Below, piece after piece: positions 1 to 8,045 of a DNA stretch of 64,000 nucleotides (within the stretch, counting starts at the first letter, position 1; every line of letters starts with the position of its first letter). The notes under the pieces are model-generated. The model did no database searches. It saw only the letters and a list, made by a program, of their open reading frames with translations, and was not told where the DNA came from. Where the stretch lies: positions 1 to 64,000 of the forward strand of contig JALZUQ010000035.1 in NCBI GenBank assembly GCA_023301465.1, in the 5' to 3' direction. The DNA comes from Oligoflexales bacterium. Its GTDB lineage: Bacteria; Bdellovibrionota_B; Oligoflexia; Oligoflexales; JALZUQ01. A program made the translations under genes and the position numbers.

Positions 1-374
1 ATCACCGCTCTTTGAGCTGATCACGATCACGGCTACGTTCACGTTAGAGCGTGAATCTAAATGATTCTTTTTCTTTGGAGTGTGTGCCCGACTGAAGAGC
101 ATTTCAGAGCATATTTACTCAGTTTGAAATATTGGCTATTTCGACAAAAGAATACTGACGGCGGTAGATTTTAGAGCCGCCCAATTACAGATCAAATTTT
201 AGCAAAAATTTTCTTTTTCTTTTCTAGTAAATGAACAAAAACATCTTGATTCTTTAGGCGTCCAATTTGAGGTAATATATTGTGATTATTCCATTAAAGA
301 AATTCTGCTTTAGATTCTTCTTTCATCTGACCCATAAAACTAATATTGACCGCGAATTAGCGGGTAGACCACAA

Positions 375-908
375 TCACTGACAAAGAGCCTGAGTGTCTT
401 TAGGTGCTTTGTGAAGCTTACTATTTTCTTTTAAAGCACGGTATTCAAGTAGAATTAGTTCTGTTGTTGATGTGTCTTTGTTTTCAATAAGCTTTTTACA
501 AAACATATAATAACTAAGATATTCTTTAGGCTGTAAGTCTTGGATTTGAAAAGGTAATACAAGTTTGATCTCAGCATGTTCTTCTTTTATTTTAACAAGC
601 TTAGATGTTAGCCCTTGACCAAAATTATTAGTCTGGTTTCTGAGAAAATTCATAAATGTTAACCCCTTGTCATAACCTGAGGTATCAACAACTTTTACTC
701 CGGAGTCTGTAGTTCGAAGCTTCAAAAGAATACTGGACTTGGAGAGTTCTACTACTTCAATATCATCTTTAACTTGAGCATATATTTGATAAGACTGTCG
801 CCCATTAAAAGAGCTATCTCGTTTATCAATAGCACTTAAATCAGAAGTATCTCGTTCACGGCATGAAGTATTTATAAATAGAATAAGTAACAACAACAAA
901 CGTAACAT
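375..908 (-). CDS. Putative lipoprotein of unknown function
   Basis: ORF with hydrophobic N-terminus and lipobox-like LFINTSC; no family recognised. Confidence 0.6.
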   Translation of the reverse strand: MLRLLLLLILFINTSCRERDTSDLSAIDKRDSSFNGRQSYQIYAQVKDDIEVVELSKSSILLKLRTTDSGVKVVDTSGYDKGLTFMNFLRNQTNNFGQGLTSKLVKIKEEHAEIKLVLPFQIQDLQPKEYLSYYMFCKKLIENKDTSTTELILLEYRALKENSKLHKAPKDTQALCQ

Positions 909-1063
909 CTAAAAATCTCCTTATTTTTAATACAATAAGACAGTGGAAACAGGTTTGCAAGTTAGTTAATGTTTGCACCCCCCACATTTGAAAGTAGAAA
1001 CACAACTGTTTTCATTTACAATATACGTCCGATTACTCAGGAATTTAAAAGCAACTGCTGTCA

Positions 1064-1174
1064 TCACCTATGACCTGCCTTGGATATTCCCATCGCTTGC
1101 AATCGACGAATAGCAGACGATCTGGACAGACCAACTTTGGCCGCAACTTTTTTTGTACTCATATCACTAGCCAG
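1064..1174 (-). pseudogene. Remnant of a helix-turn-helix (resolvase/recombinase C-terminal-like) coding sequence
   Basis: Minus-strand translation ...MSTKKVAAKVGLSRSSAIRRLQAMGISKAGHR*, HTH-like; no full-length gene around it. Confidence 0.3.
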
Positions 1175-1270
1175 ATATAAGTTTTAGTAACATGGACGCC
1201 CTTTAAGAACACACTTCCAAGAACTATCCGATAATTTAAAAACATCAAATAACAGCCTACAGGAGCACCT

Positions 1271-1741
1271 TTAATATCTAGTAAAGAAATTCTCAAGTTT
1301 ATCAGAAAAAATAAGAATCGCTAAACCAAACACCGTTGTAAAAATCGCTTTACCAAAATGCTCAAGACCAATAGCTGCACCTACCGCTGCAAGCATCCAG
1401 ACAACTGACGCTGATGTAATTCCTTTAATATTACCATTTTGGGAAAAAATAACACCACCACCCAAAAAACCAATACCTGTAATCACCTGACCTAACACCC
1501 TTGTTGGGTCTGCAACACCCCCAGTAAGACTCTTACCTATAGAAATAAAAAATGCTGTTCCCACACAAACTAAAATACAGGTTCTTACACCAAAGGGTTT
1601 ATCGCGTTTTTGTCTTTCTACTCCAAATAGAAAACCACATATACTTGCTAATATTACTTTAAGCATAAATATATTCGTCACATCACCAAAAAGGACGAGA
1701 AGAAGACTCTTTAAATCGAAGCTAAAGTCTTGCATGTTCAT
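1271..1741 (-). CDS. MgtC/SapB family membrane protein
   Basis: GVERQKRDKPFGVRTCILVCVGTAFF...GQVITGIGFLGGGVIF...GITSASVVWMLAAVGAAIG typical of the MgtC family. Confidence 0.85.
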   Translation of the reverse strand: MNMQDFSFDLKSLLLVLFGDVTNIFMLKVILASICGFLFGVERQKRDKPFGVRTCILVCVGTAFFISIGKSLTGGVADPTRVLGQVITGIGFLGGGVIFSQNGNIKGITSASVVWMLAAVGAAIGLEHFGKAIFTTVFGLAILIFSDKLENFFTRY

Positions 1742-1976
1742 TTCAATTCCTTGATTTAATCAATTCATGAGTTATATTTATTATTTTACAACATAAAGAC
1801 ATAATTAAGCAATAACAGTAAGAACACCCATAGGTTGGCTCTCTCTAAGCAGTCCACAAGAAGGATTGCAGAAGATGACAATAGCAAGATTCAAACAATT
1901 GACGACCTTTATCAATATATTCTTAAAATATTGAATTTTTTTAAGCTATGAAACCGCTACTGAACGAGAATAAAAA

Positions 1977-2705
1977 CTAGTTAAGCAGCCCAACTTCTTT
2001 TAGATCGTTTAACTGAGATTCACTTATTTTGGACGTGGTTGGATCTTGTAAATATTTGTAAACATTTTCTTCTATGCAATATAAATCTGGCTCATGTTGA
2101 AGTTCATTTCTAACAAATAATAAATACTGAGTTTCTTTATCAGGTCGAACATTTGTTGGTTGGTTTTTATCGTTTTTTGATGCTTCAACAGCCTTAGCAA
2201 TATTGAATTCTTGCTTTAACGCACGAAATGGTTTTTTGGTAAAAACTAAAGATTTACCTGAAATCTGATCAACACTAGCCTTACACATATCTAAAACAGC
2301 ATCTTCAAAACTTAAAAGATCTTTTAACCAAACTGAATATTCTTGAAATACATGATGGTTTAAGTTGTTTTTAATACACTCAAGAAACTGTCTAGAATAT
2401 TCATTTTTACCATTATGATCACTGCTAATACGAATAGCTGATGGTTCATATACAACCTGCCAAAAATCATATAATGCACCATTATCAATAAATCGAAATA
2501 AATTTGGTAGTCGCTTCCAAAGATCGTCCCAACGACCTTCTGCTTGCTCGTTTCCGTATTTATTAAGTTCTTCATCGTTTTTGAGTGATTCAATTGTGTT
2601 TTTTTGTAAACTATTCAAACCATCAAATAAAAGACTATCAGCTAATTCAAACCCAACTGGTTGACGAATTAACATACTCACACTTTTTAGTAGTGCATCA
2701 TTCAT
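1977..2705 (-). CDS. Orphan protein translationally coupled to the MNIO gene; putative RiPP partner/recognition protein
   Basis: 242-aa ORF; its ATG overlaps the MNIO stop (ATGA at 2702-2705). Its position matches the partner protein in other DUF692 RiPP operons, but no family was recognised. Confidence 0.6.
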   Translation of the reverse strand: MNDALLKSVSMLIRQPVGFELADSLLFDGLNSLQKNTIESLKNDEELNKYGNEQAEGRWDDLWKRLPNLFRFIDNGALYDFWQVVYEPSAIRISSDHNGKNEYSRQFLECIKNNLNHHVFQEYSVWLKDLLSFEDAVLDMCKASVDQISGKSLVFTKKPFRALKQEFNIAKAVEASKNDKNQPTNVRPDKETQYLLFVRNELQHEPDLYCIEENVYKYLQDPTTSKISESQLNDLKEVGLLN

Positions 2706-3574
2706 ACTACAGACACCCCACTTTTCATTTGATTTAAAGCATTAGGGTAAATAGTTATATCTGATTGATTTAGTATATTATTTGCAATATTTACTTCATG
2801 AATGAGTTCATTAAAGGTTGGAATATTTTGATCTCTTTCTACAATCGTAAATTGAGGTTTCTTTTTTGTAACTAGGTATTCATATAAATCCCATACAGGT
2901 TTTGGTATATTACTCCCGTGGGAATCATAAAGCACACCATCTTCTTCGCTGCCACCAGCAAGGTGTACACCCTCTACAGAGCCGAGATTAATTTCATCAA
3001 TCCATTTATAGGGATCGAAACCAAAATTAACACTATTAATATAGGTATTTGCAAGATCCATAATCATCTTACACCCAGTTTTTTCTAAGACTTTATTTAT
3101 AAATTCAGTTTCACTATATGGGCAATTAGGAACTATAAATCTATTGGTAATATTTTCTATAAGAAACGGAACCTGAACTTGATCTTGAATTCTTGAAATG
3201 TTTTCACACACTCCATTAAAAACATTATCTGTCCAAGGCAAAGTAGTTAACTGCCCCATCTCAATTCCATTGTACTTTGTAAAGCATAAGTGATCGCTAT
3301 AAAAAACGGTGTTCACCTGATTCATAACATCTTTGATTTTATCAAGATGGCTCTGATGAAACTCACCGACCGAACCAACCGACATTTCCACACTATGAAT
3401 AACAACTGGCACATTTGACCGTTGAAGCGTTTCAAGAAAAGAGGCTTTCTTACCAAAGAAAAAACTCTCCGGAATAAGCTCAATTAAAGGAAGTTGACTA
3501 ATCAGGTCATCCACTCCTTCTGTATTTGCGATTTCAAATGGCAGTTCTAAACCAACACCGAATTGTTTATCCAT
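2702..3574 (-). CDS. DUF692 / MNIO-family multinuclear non-haem iron-dependent oxidative enzyme (MbnB/TglH-like fold)
   Basis: Motifs VIHSVEMSVGS, FYSDHLCF, FLIENITNRF, CKMIMDLANTYINSVN, GVHLAGG, DSHGSNIPKPVW, TIVERDQNIP match the DUF692 pattern of metal-binding His/Glu/Asp/Asn residues. Confidence 0.9.
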   Translation of the reverse strand: MDKQFGVGLELPFEIANTEGVDDLISQLPLIELIPESFFFGKKASFLETLQRSNVPVVIHSVEMSVGSVGEFHQSHLDKIKDVMNQVNTVFYSDHLCFTKYNGIEMGQLTTLPWTDNVFNGVCENISRIQDQVQVPFLIENITNRFIVPNCPYSETEFINKVLEKTGCKMIMDLANTYINSVNFGFDPYKWIDEINLGSVEGVHLAGGSEEDGVLYDSHGSNIPKPVWDLYEYLVTKKKPQFTIVERDQNIPTFNELIHEVNIANNILNQSDITIYPNALNQMKSGVSVV

Positions 3575-3608
3575 TTTAATACCTAATTCTTATTTCTGAG
3601 ATGAAGTA

Positions 3609-3642
3609 GGTGTCATAAGTAGATTACTCAACTCATGACACC
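3609..3642 (-). promoter_or_regulatory. Hairpin in precursor-MNIO intergenic region (possible attenuator or processing structure)
   Basis: GGTGTCAT (3609-3616) / ATGACACC (3635-3642), 8-bp perfect arms with 18-nt loop. Confidence 0.45.
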
Positions 3643-3653
3643 ATCTACTAAGT

Positions 3654-3675
3654 TAGACAAACTTAGGATTGTCTA
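3654..3675 (-). promoter_or_regulatory. Hairpin spanning the precursor stop codon
   Basis: TAGACAA (3654-3660) / TTGTCTA (3669-3675), 7-bp perfect arms, 8-nt loop; includes the TAG stop of the precursor. Confidence 0.4.
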
Positions 3676-3807
3676 GCGACGACCGCATCTACGACCACAT
3701 CTACGACCACATTTACGACCGCATTTACGACCGCATCTACGACCGCATCTTGCAGCAGTAGTTTTTCCAGCTTCTGTGTTACCTGATAACGTGTTTAACT
3801 TGATCAT
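3673..3807 (-). CDS. Small RiPP-like precursor peptide with six tandem CGR(R/K) units
   Basis: 44 aa: MIKLNTLSGNTEAGKTTAAR CGRR CGRK CGRK CGRR CGRR CGRR*. Strong Shine-Dalgarno (ACGGAGGATAGAGTAATG). Lies between the ABC exporter and MNIO genes, same strand. Confidence 0.85.
   Translation of the reverse strand: MIKLNTLSGNTEAGKTTAARCGRRCGRKCGRKCGRRCGRRCGRR
3676..3747 (-). repeat. Six 12-bp tandem repeats (consensus TGYGGTCGTARA) encoding the CGR(R/K) core
   Basis: Directly visible: TGCGGTCGTAGA, TGCGGTCGTAAA, TGCGGTCGTAAA, TGTGGTCGTAGA, TGTGGTCGTAGA, TGCGGTCGTCGC. Confidence 0.95.
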
Positions 3808-3829
3808 TACTCTATCCTCCGTTGAGTGT

Positions 3830-5590
3830 TTAAATATATCTGTTCGATTCATCTGCAGTTGAATCGGCAAGATTGGGATTAATGTTCGAGACTTTTGAAG
3901 ACTCGAAATGAACATGATGATCTACATCCAAATTTTTTGGAGCAATATGAGAAACAAGACAAATTGATTTATCTTGTTTTATTTTATTGAGAGCATCTAC
4001 TACGTAGTTCACACTTAAATCATCCAGAGAAGCAAATGGTTCATCAAGAAGTAATATATTTCGATCGCTTAATAATGCACGAGCTAAGGAAATTCTATAC
4101 TTTTCACCTTCACTCAAATTTTTTCCTTGATCATGGATTAATGAATTTAACCCACCTTTATCCTTAAATCGCGGCATTAAGTTTAGTTGCTCAAGAACAT
4201 CAAGAAGTTCTTTCTCAGAGTAATCCTGACCTAACTCTATGTTCTCTCTTAGGGTGCCTTGAAACAAAAATGGAACTTGTTCAACATATGCAGCAAGTTT
4301 TGTAGGTAAGTAGTTGCCTTTTATTCCATGGTAACTAGAAGAGAATAAATTTTGTGTGCTGACTTTCATCGACGTAAAATCAGCACTACGCAAACCACTC
4401 AGAAACTCTAGAAAAGTTGATTTACCACAACCGGAGTGACCTTGAATTAACGTTGTTTTACCGTTTTTTAATGCAAAATTAAACGGCTCCATCAGCATCA
4501 AACCGTCAGTGGTATGCAACTGAATATTTTTAATTTCAATACTACAAACTTGATTATTATCTAAAAGATGATCTAGATCTTGATAAATTTCTTGCTTTGG
4601 AGGTTGAAGCAACAATGCAAGTCTTCCACCTTCAATAAAGTAAAGATTCCAATCAAAAATAGAACCAATCAATGAAAGAGCACTTGAATAAAACATTCCA
4701 ATATAAAAAGGAAAAACAAGAACTTCACTCAATCCAAGTTGACCTTGATTTAGAGACCATGCAGCTCCAGACAAACAAACCGTTAAAAGAACTTGAGACA
4801 CAAAAGAATTCGCACCCATTAATGACCCAATGATTTTCGCAACTTTCATGCTTGAAAAAATAAGACTGTCAATTTTATTTTTGAATTTTTTGTTCATAAA
4901 AGACTCTGCCGAAAAAGTTCGTACCGTTCGAAAACCTTCATAGTTTTCCATAAAGCCTTGAAATATTTCACCGTGAGTTGTTCTTAATGATTCTAAAAGT
5001 GGATTTACTTTGGTTTGAATCCACAGGTTAAGAAATGCAACTAAACTTGCAGTTATCAAACATATTGTCGCAGCAAGAGGACTATGAATATAAAAAAGAA
5101 TCGTAATTCCAATTACGGTGACAAAGCTCTGAATTTGAGAAGGTATGCTTACCGTTATGAAGTCTTGAGCACTCCGTAAGTCCATAGACAAACGAGTCAA
5201 CCAATCTCCACGTTGACTTTCGTCAAACGATCGAGCATTTGATTTTTGTATGGATTGTAATGCTTGTATTCTAAGACTTGCTTCGACCTTTAATGTCAAC
5301 CACTCCTCTACAATTTGACTAACCACTGATGAAACTAACAAACACCCAGCAATTACTAGACCAAAAACAATTAATGGTTTTAATAAACTAGATACATCTA
5401 GGGTTTGTCCATTTGCAATTAAGGTTGCACCATCGGTAAAGTAAATCAAAAGTCTCGGGGGTAAAAGCCCAACCAACGAACCCAGTGCTCCAATAACAAT
5501 TGCTAAACAATAACGTGATCCAAGTTGGGATACTTGTGATTTTAGGAGTTTTAAAGAAGCGGTTGTTTGTGGTGTGTGACTAAGTTTCAT
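3830..5590 (-). CDS. ABC transporter, fused permease and ATPase; putative peptide exporter of the RiPP-like cluster (no N-terminal C39 peptidase)
   Basis: Walker A GHSGCGKST, signature LSEGEKYRISLARALL, Walker B NILLLDEP, N-terminal TM domain; stop lies 22 bp upstream of the precursor start. Confidence 0.85.
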   Translation of the reverse strand: MKLSHTPQTTASLKLLKSQVSQLGSRYCLAIVIGALGSLVGLLPPRLLIYFTDGATLIANGQTLDVSSLLKPLIVFGLVIAGCLLVSSVVSQIVEEWLTLKVEASLRIQALQSIQKSNARSFDESQRGDWLTRLSMDLRSAQDFITVSIPSQIQSFVTVIGITILFYIHSPLAATICLITASLVAFLNLWIQTKVNPLLESLRTTHGEIFQGFMENYEGFRTVRTFSAESFMNKKFKNKIDSLIFSSMKVAKIIGSLMGANSFVSQVLLTVCLSGAAWSLNQGQLGLSEVLVFPFYIGMFYSSALSLIGSIFDWNLYFIEGGRLALLLQPPKQEIYQDLDHLLDNNQVCSIEIKNIQLHTTDGLMLMEPFNFALKNGKTTLIQGHSGCGKSTFLEFLSGLRSADFTSMKVSTQNLFSSSYHGIKGNYLPTKLAAYVEQVPFLFQGTLRENIELGQDYSEKELLDVLEQLNLMPRFKDKGGLNSLIHDQGKNLSEGEKYRISLARALLSDRNILLLDEPFASLDDLSVNYVVDALNKIKQDKSICLVSHIAPKNLDVDHHVHFESSKVSNINPNLADSTADESNRYI

Positions 5591-5651
5591 GTTATTTTTA
5601 TATCACGGCAAAATTACTTTTTGCAATATGTCAAAACGACTATGTCATACC

Positions 5652-5674
5652 GCCAAGAATTCGGCCGATTTGGC
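5652..5674. promoter_or_regulatory. Dyad-symmetric element upstream of the ABC exporter (possible operator)
   Basis: GCCAA-gaat-TCGGCCGA-t-TTGGC: outer GCCAA/TTGGC arms around a perfect TCGGCCGA palindrome, about 60-85 bp upstream of the exporter ATG. Confidence 0.3.
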
Positions 5675-5848
5675 ATACTAAATATAGTTATCTCTAAATA
5701 GTACTCTTAGGCTGTAAAGTAAATTTTGTCTGGCACATTTTTTATTTTCATTAGAACTTAAATTAAAGCACAAAAGCTACCTTCTACTTAAGATTTTATA
5801 AATACCAAAACACCCAATTGAAAATTGCCAGATAAACACCTTAGAGTC

Positions 5849-6330
5849 TTATGCACTCGCAAATGCTCCAAGCTCTAAAATAAAACCATGAAAGTTGTAT
5901 CCAAAATTTACTCCGAGCAGATAACCTACATCATTATCACTACTGTTATTAACATTTGAAATTGTTGAAATATTTGCAATCTATATAGGTGAAAGATGAA
6001 AGGCGGCAACGTCTGATAACTCATCACCATCAAAGCTATAACTACTTGAATAATAAACCAGATCCAAACCAATACCGAGAACATGCTGTTTGGCAGAAGG
6101 TTGGGACAACATATATTTATCATCTAAACCTAACAAAAAGACAAAAGCATACTTAAGCATTAGGTCAAATTGAGGCGTAGATCGGGCTCTTACTCCAGCT
6201 TTAATGATAGGTACATAGACATCTTCTAAAGTCTCTTACGCATCACAACTACTATCATTTATAAATCTGATATTTTGAACAGCTATGGCATCAAAACTTA
6301 TCCATTCACCTTATCCAGTTAATGATACGC
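5849..6330 (-). pseudogene. Degraded outer-membrane beta-barrel-like protein gene
   Basis: Continuous minus-strand reading ...EWISFDAIAVQNIRFINDSSCDA*ETLEDVYVPIIKAGVRARSTPQFDLMLKYAFVFLLGLDDKYMLSQPSAKQHVLGIGLDLVYYSSSYSFDGDELSDVAAFHLSPI*IANISTISNVNNSSDNDVGYLLGVNFGYNFHGFILELGAFASA*, with two internal stops and no intact start. Confidence 0.65.
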
Positions 6331-6519
6331 GTATTAATCGCTCTAAGTTTCAATAACTCATACAAGCAGTTTATCTTAATTATAAAACAACCTCAGAAAA
6401 ATAGGAATCATTGATACGGAAAATGTTTATAAGCATTTGAGTTAGCACTCAACTTGTTATCTGACGCACTCCCTGATATAAATATAACTACTATTTTATA
6501 AGATTAGGAGTTCAGTATA

Positions 6520-7281
6520 ATGCGTCATCTATTCGTTTTAAGTATGTTTCTATTTAGTTCTATTGGTTTTTCACAGTTCGACCATGAACATAAAGCCTTA
6601 ACTTCCGTACTATCAAAATACATGGACTCAAAAGGCCTTGTTAAATACAAACAACTTAAAAAAGACACTAAAGCGAGCAAAAGTCACCAATTTAATAAGT
6701 ACCTAAACTCAATCGCAGCAGTAAGCGTGAATACATATGGGACTTGGAACAAAAACCAAAAAATGGCTTTTCTCATCAATGCATACAATGCATTTACTGT
6801 TAAGTTGATCATCAATAATTATCCGGTAGACAGCATCAAAGATATTGGAAGCCTCTTTAAAAAACCTTGGAGAGTTGAGTTTTTTAATTTATTGGGTGGA
6901 AAAATTAAAGCACTAGATCCAATCGAACACACATATCTTCGACCTATGTACAAAGACTATAGAATTCATGCTGCAGTGAACTGTGCATCTATCTCTTGCC
7001 CACCTTTAAGAAATGAAGCGTTTGTAGCATCAAAGCTAAATAAACAACTAGACGAACAAATGACAGCTTGGTTGGTAGATACCACGAGAAATCAGTTTTC
7101 AAAAAAATCCATAAAAATATCCAAAATATTTAGTTGGTATGAGTCGGATTTTGCAAAATGGGGAAAAGGTGTAAAAAATGTATTAAGAAGACATTTACCT
7201 GATAACCTTAAAGGGTTTGTCACTGAAAAAATTGACATCGACTATATGGGATATAGCTGGGACTTAAACGAATCAAAGTAA
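6520..7281 (+). CDS. DUF547 domain-containing secreted protein
   Basis: Signal peptide; MAFLINAYNAFTVKLIINNYP, IHAAVNCASISCPPLRNEAF typical of DUF547. Confidence 0.85.
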   Translation: MRHLFVLSMFLFSSIGFSQFDHEHKALTSVLSKYMDSKGLVKYKQLKKDTKASKSHQFNKYLNSIAAVSVNTYGTWNKNQKMAFLINAYNAFTVKLIINNYPVDSIKDIGSLFKKPWRVEFFNLLGGKIKALDPIEHTYLRPMYKDYRIHAAVNCASISCPPLRNEAFVASKLNKQLDEQMTAWLVDTTRNQFSKKSIKISKIFSWYESDFAKWGKGVKNVLRRHLPDNLKGFVTEKIDIDYMGYSWDLNESK

Positions 7282-7292
7282 TACTTTTTATG

Positions 7293-7323
7293 ATAGTACC
7301 GATTTATAATAAATCGGTACTAT
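7293..7323. terminator. Bidirectional terminator between convergent genes
   Basis: ATAGTACCGATTTA-TAA-TAAATCGGTACTAT, perfect 14-bp stem. Confidence 0.75.
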
Positions 7324-8045
7324 AGATTTTGATTTTTAATCCACTCCATTAAATTCATCTGAGAACCATGAGTTTTCATATTCGATAGATAACTAAGGAG
7401 AGGATTAAGATCCTCAACATGATCAACATCTGTTAATGTTTCATCCAACAAGCCAACTTTACCTACTGTTTTTAGTTTAGTTTCTAGTTCATCAAGTGTC
7501 GTAGACTCACTATAAGACACGCCTTGCCATAAACTAGGTTCTAATGCTTTTTTACCGCCAAATAAATAAAAACCACCATCAGAAGCAGGGCCAAAAACAA
7601 AATCTTTTGAATTGATCAATGCATTATGTGTTGATCGCAACTGTTTTACACTTAACTGAGGGGCGTCAGATCCTAGAAAATATACTTGCTCATGCAAAGG
7701 CTTTAACTGAGAATAAATTTGACCCAAGCGATCACCAAGCCCGCCTTCTGGTTGATAAATCAATTCAAAATTATCCCAATACTCTTCACCACCTTTTTTT
7801 GCAAGACACCAATACAAAGAGCATTCTATGCCATCTTTATGCAATAATGATTTAAACTCAATTAAAGTTTCTTGAACTGCTTTGATAGAACGGTGATAAA
7901 ACTCTAAAGCGTTTGCCTTCCCAATCCCCTTAGCAAGCCTAGTTTTGATGGGTGAGATGTCTGGAGTCTTTACAAAGACAGCAATTGCAACACTCATAAA
8001 TAACTCCTTTTCGAATAGCCCATGCTTTTTCTTAGGTCTAAGCAC
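7320..8045 (-). CDS. TIGR04282/DUF2064-type glycosyltransferase
   Basis: VAIAVFVKTPDISPIKTRLAKGIG, VYFLGSDAPQLS, FGPASDGGFYLFGGKK. Confidence 0.8.
   Translation of the reverse strand: MLRPKKKHGLFEKELFMSVAIAVFVKTPDISPIKTRLAKGIGKANALEFYHRSIKAVQETLIEFKSLLHKDGIECSLYWCLAKKGGEEYWDNFELIYQPEGGLGDRLGQIYSQLKPLHEQVYFLGSDAPQLSVKQLRSTHNALINSKDFVFGPASDGGFYLFGGKKALEPSLWQGVSYSESTTLDELETKLKTVGKVGLLDETLTDVDHVEDLNPLLSYLSNMKTHGSQMNLMEWIKNQNL

Noticed and set aside
1-374. Possible coding remnant at the window edge
   Set aside because: Frames are interrupted by stops and no family could be recognised; not enough support to call.
3676-3747. Possible CRISPR-like or non-coding tandem repeat
   Set aside because: 12-bp units without spacers, fully in frame in a small ORF with SD; better explained as a peptide repeat.
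3673-3915. 80-aa ORF beginning MFISSLQKSRTLIPILPIQ
   Set aside because: Its N-terminal part overlaps the ABC transporter C-terminus in another frame; the SD and internal ATG at 3807 support the 44-aa peptide instead.
5926-6123. 65-aa ORF in the degraded region
   Set aside because: Different frame from the recognisable beta-barrel remnant; low-complexity hydrophobic translation.
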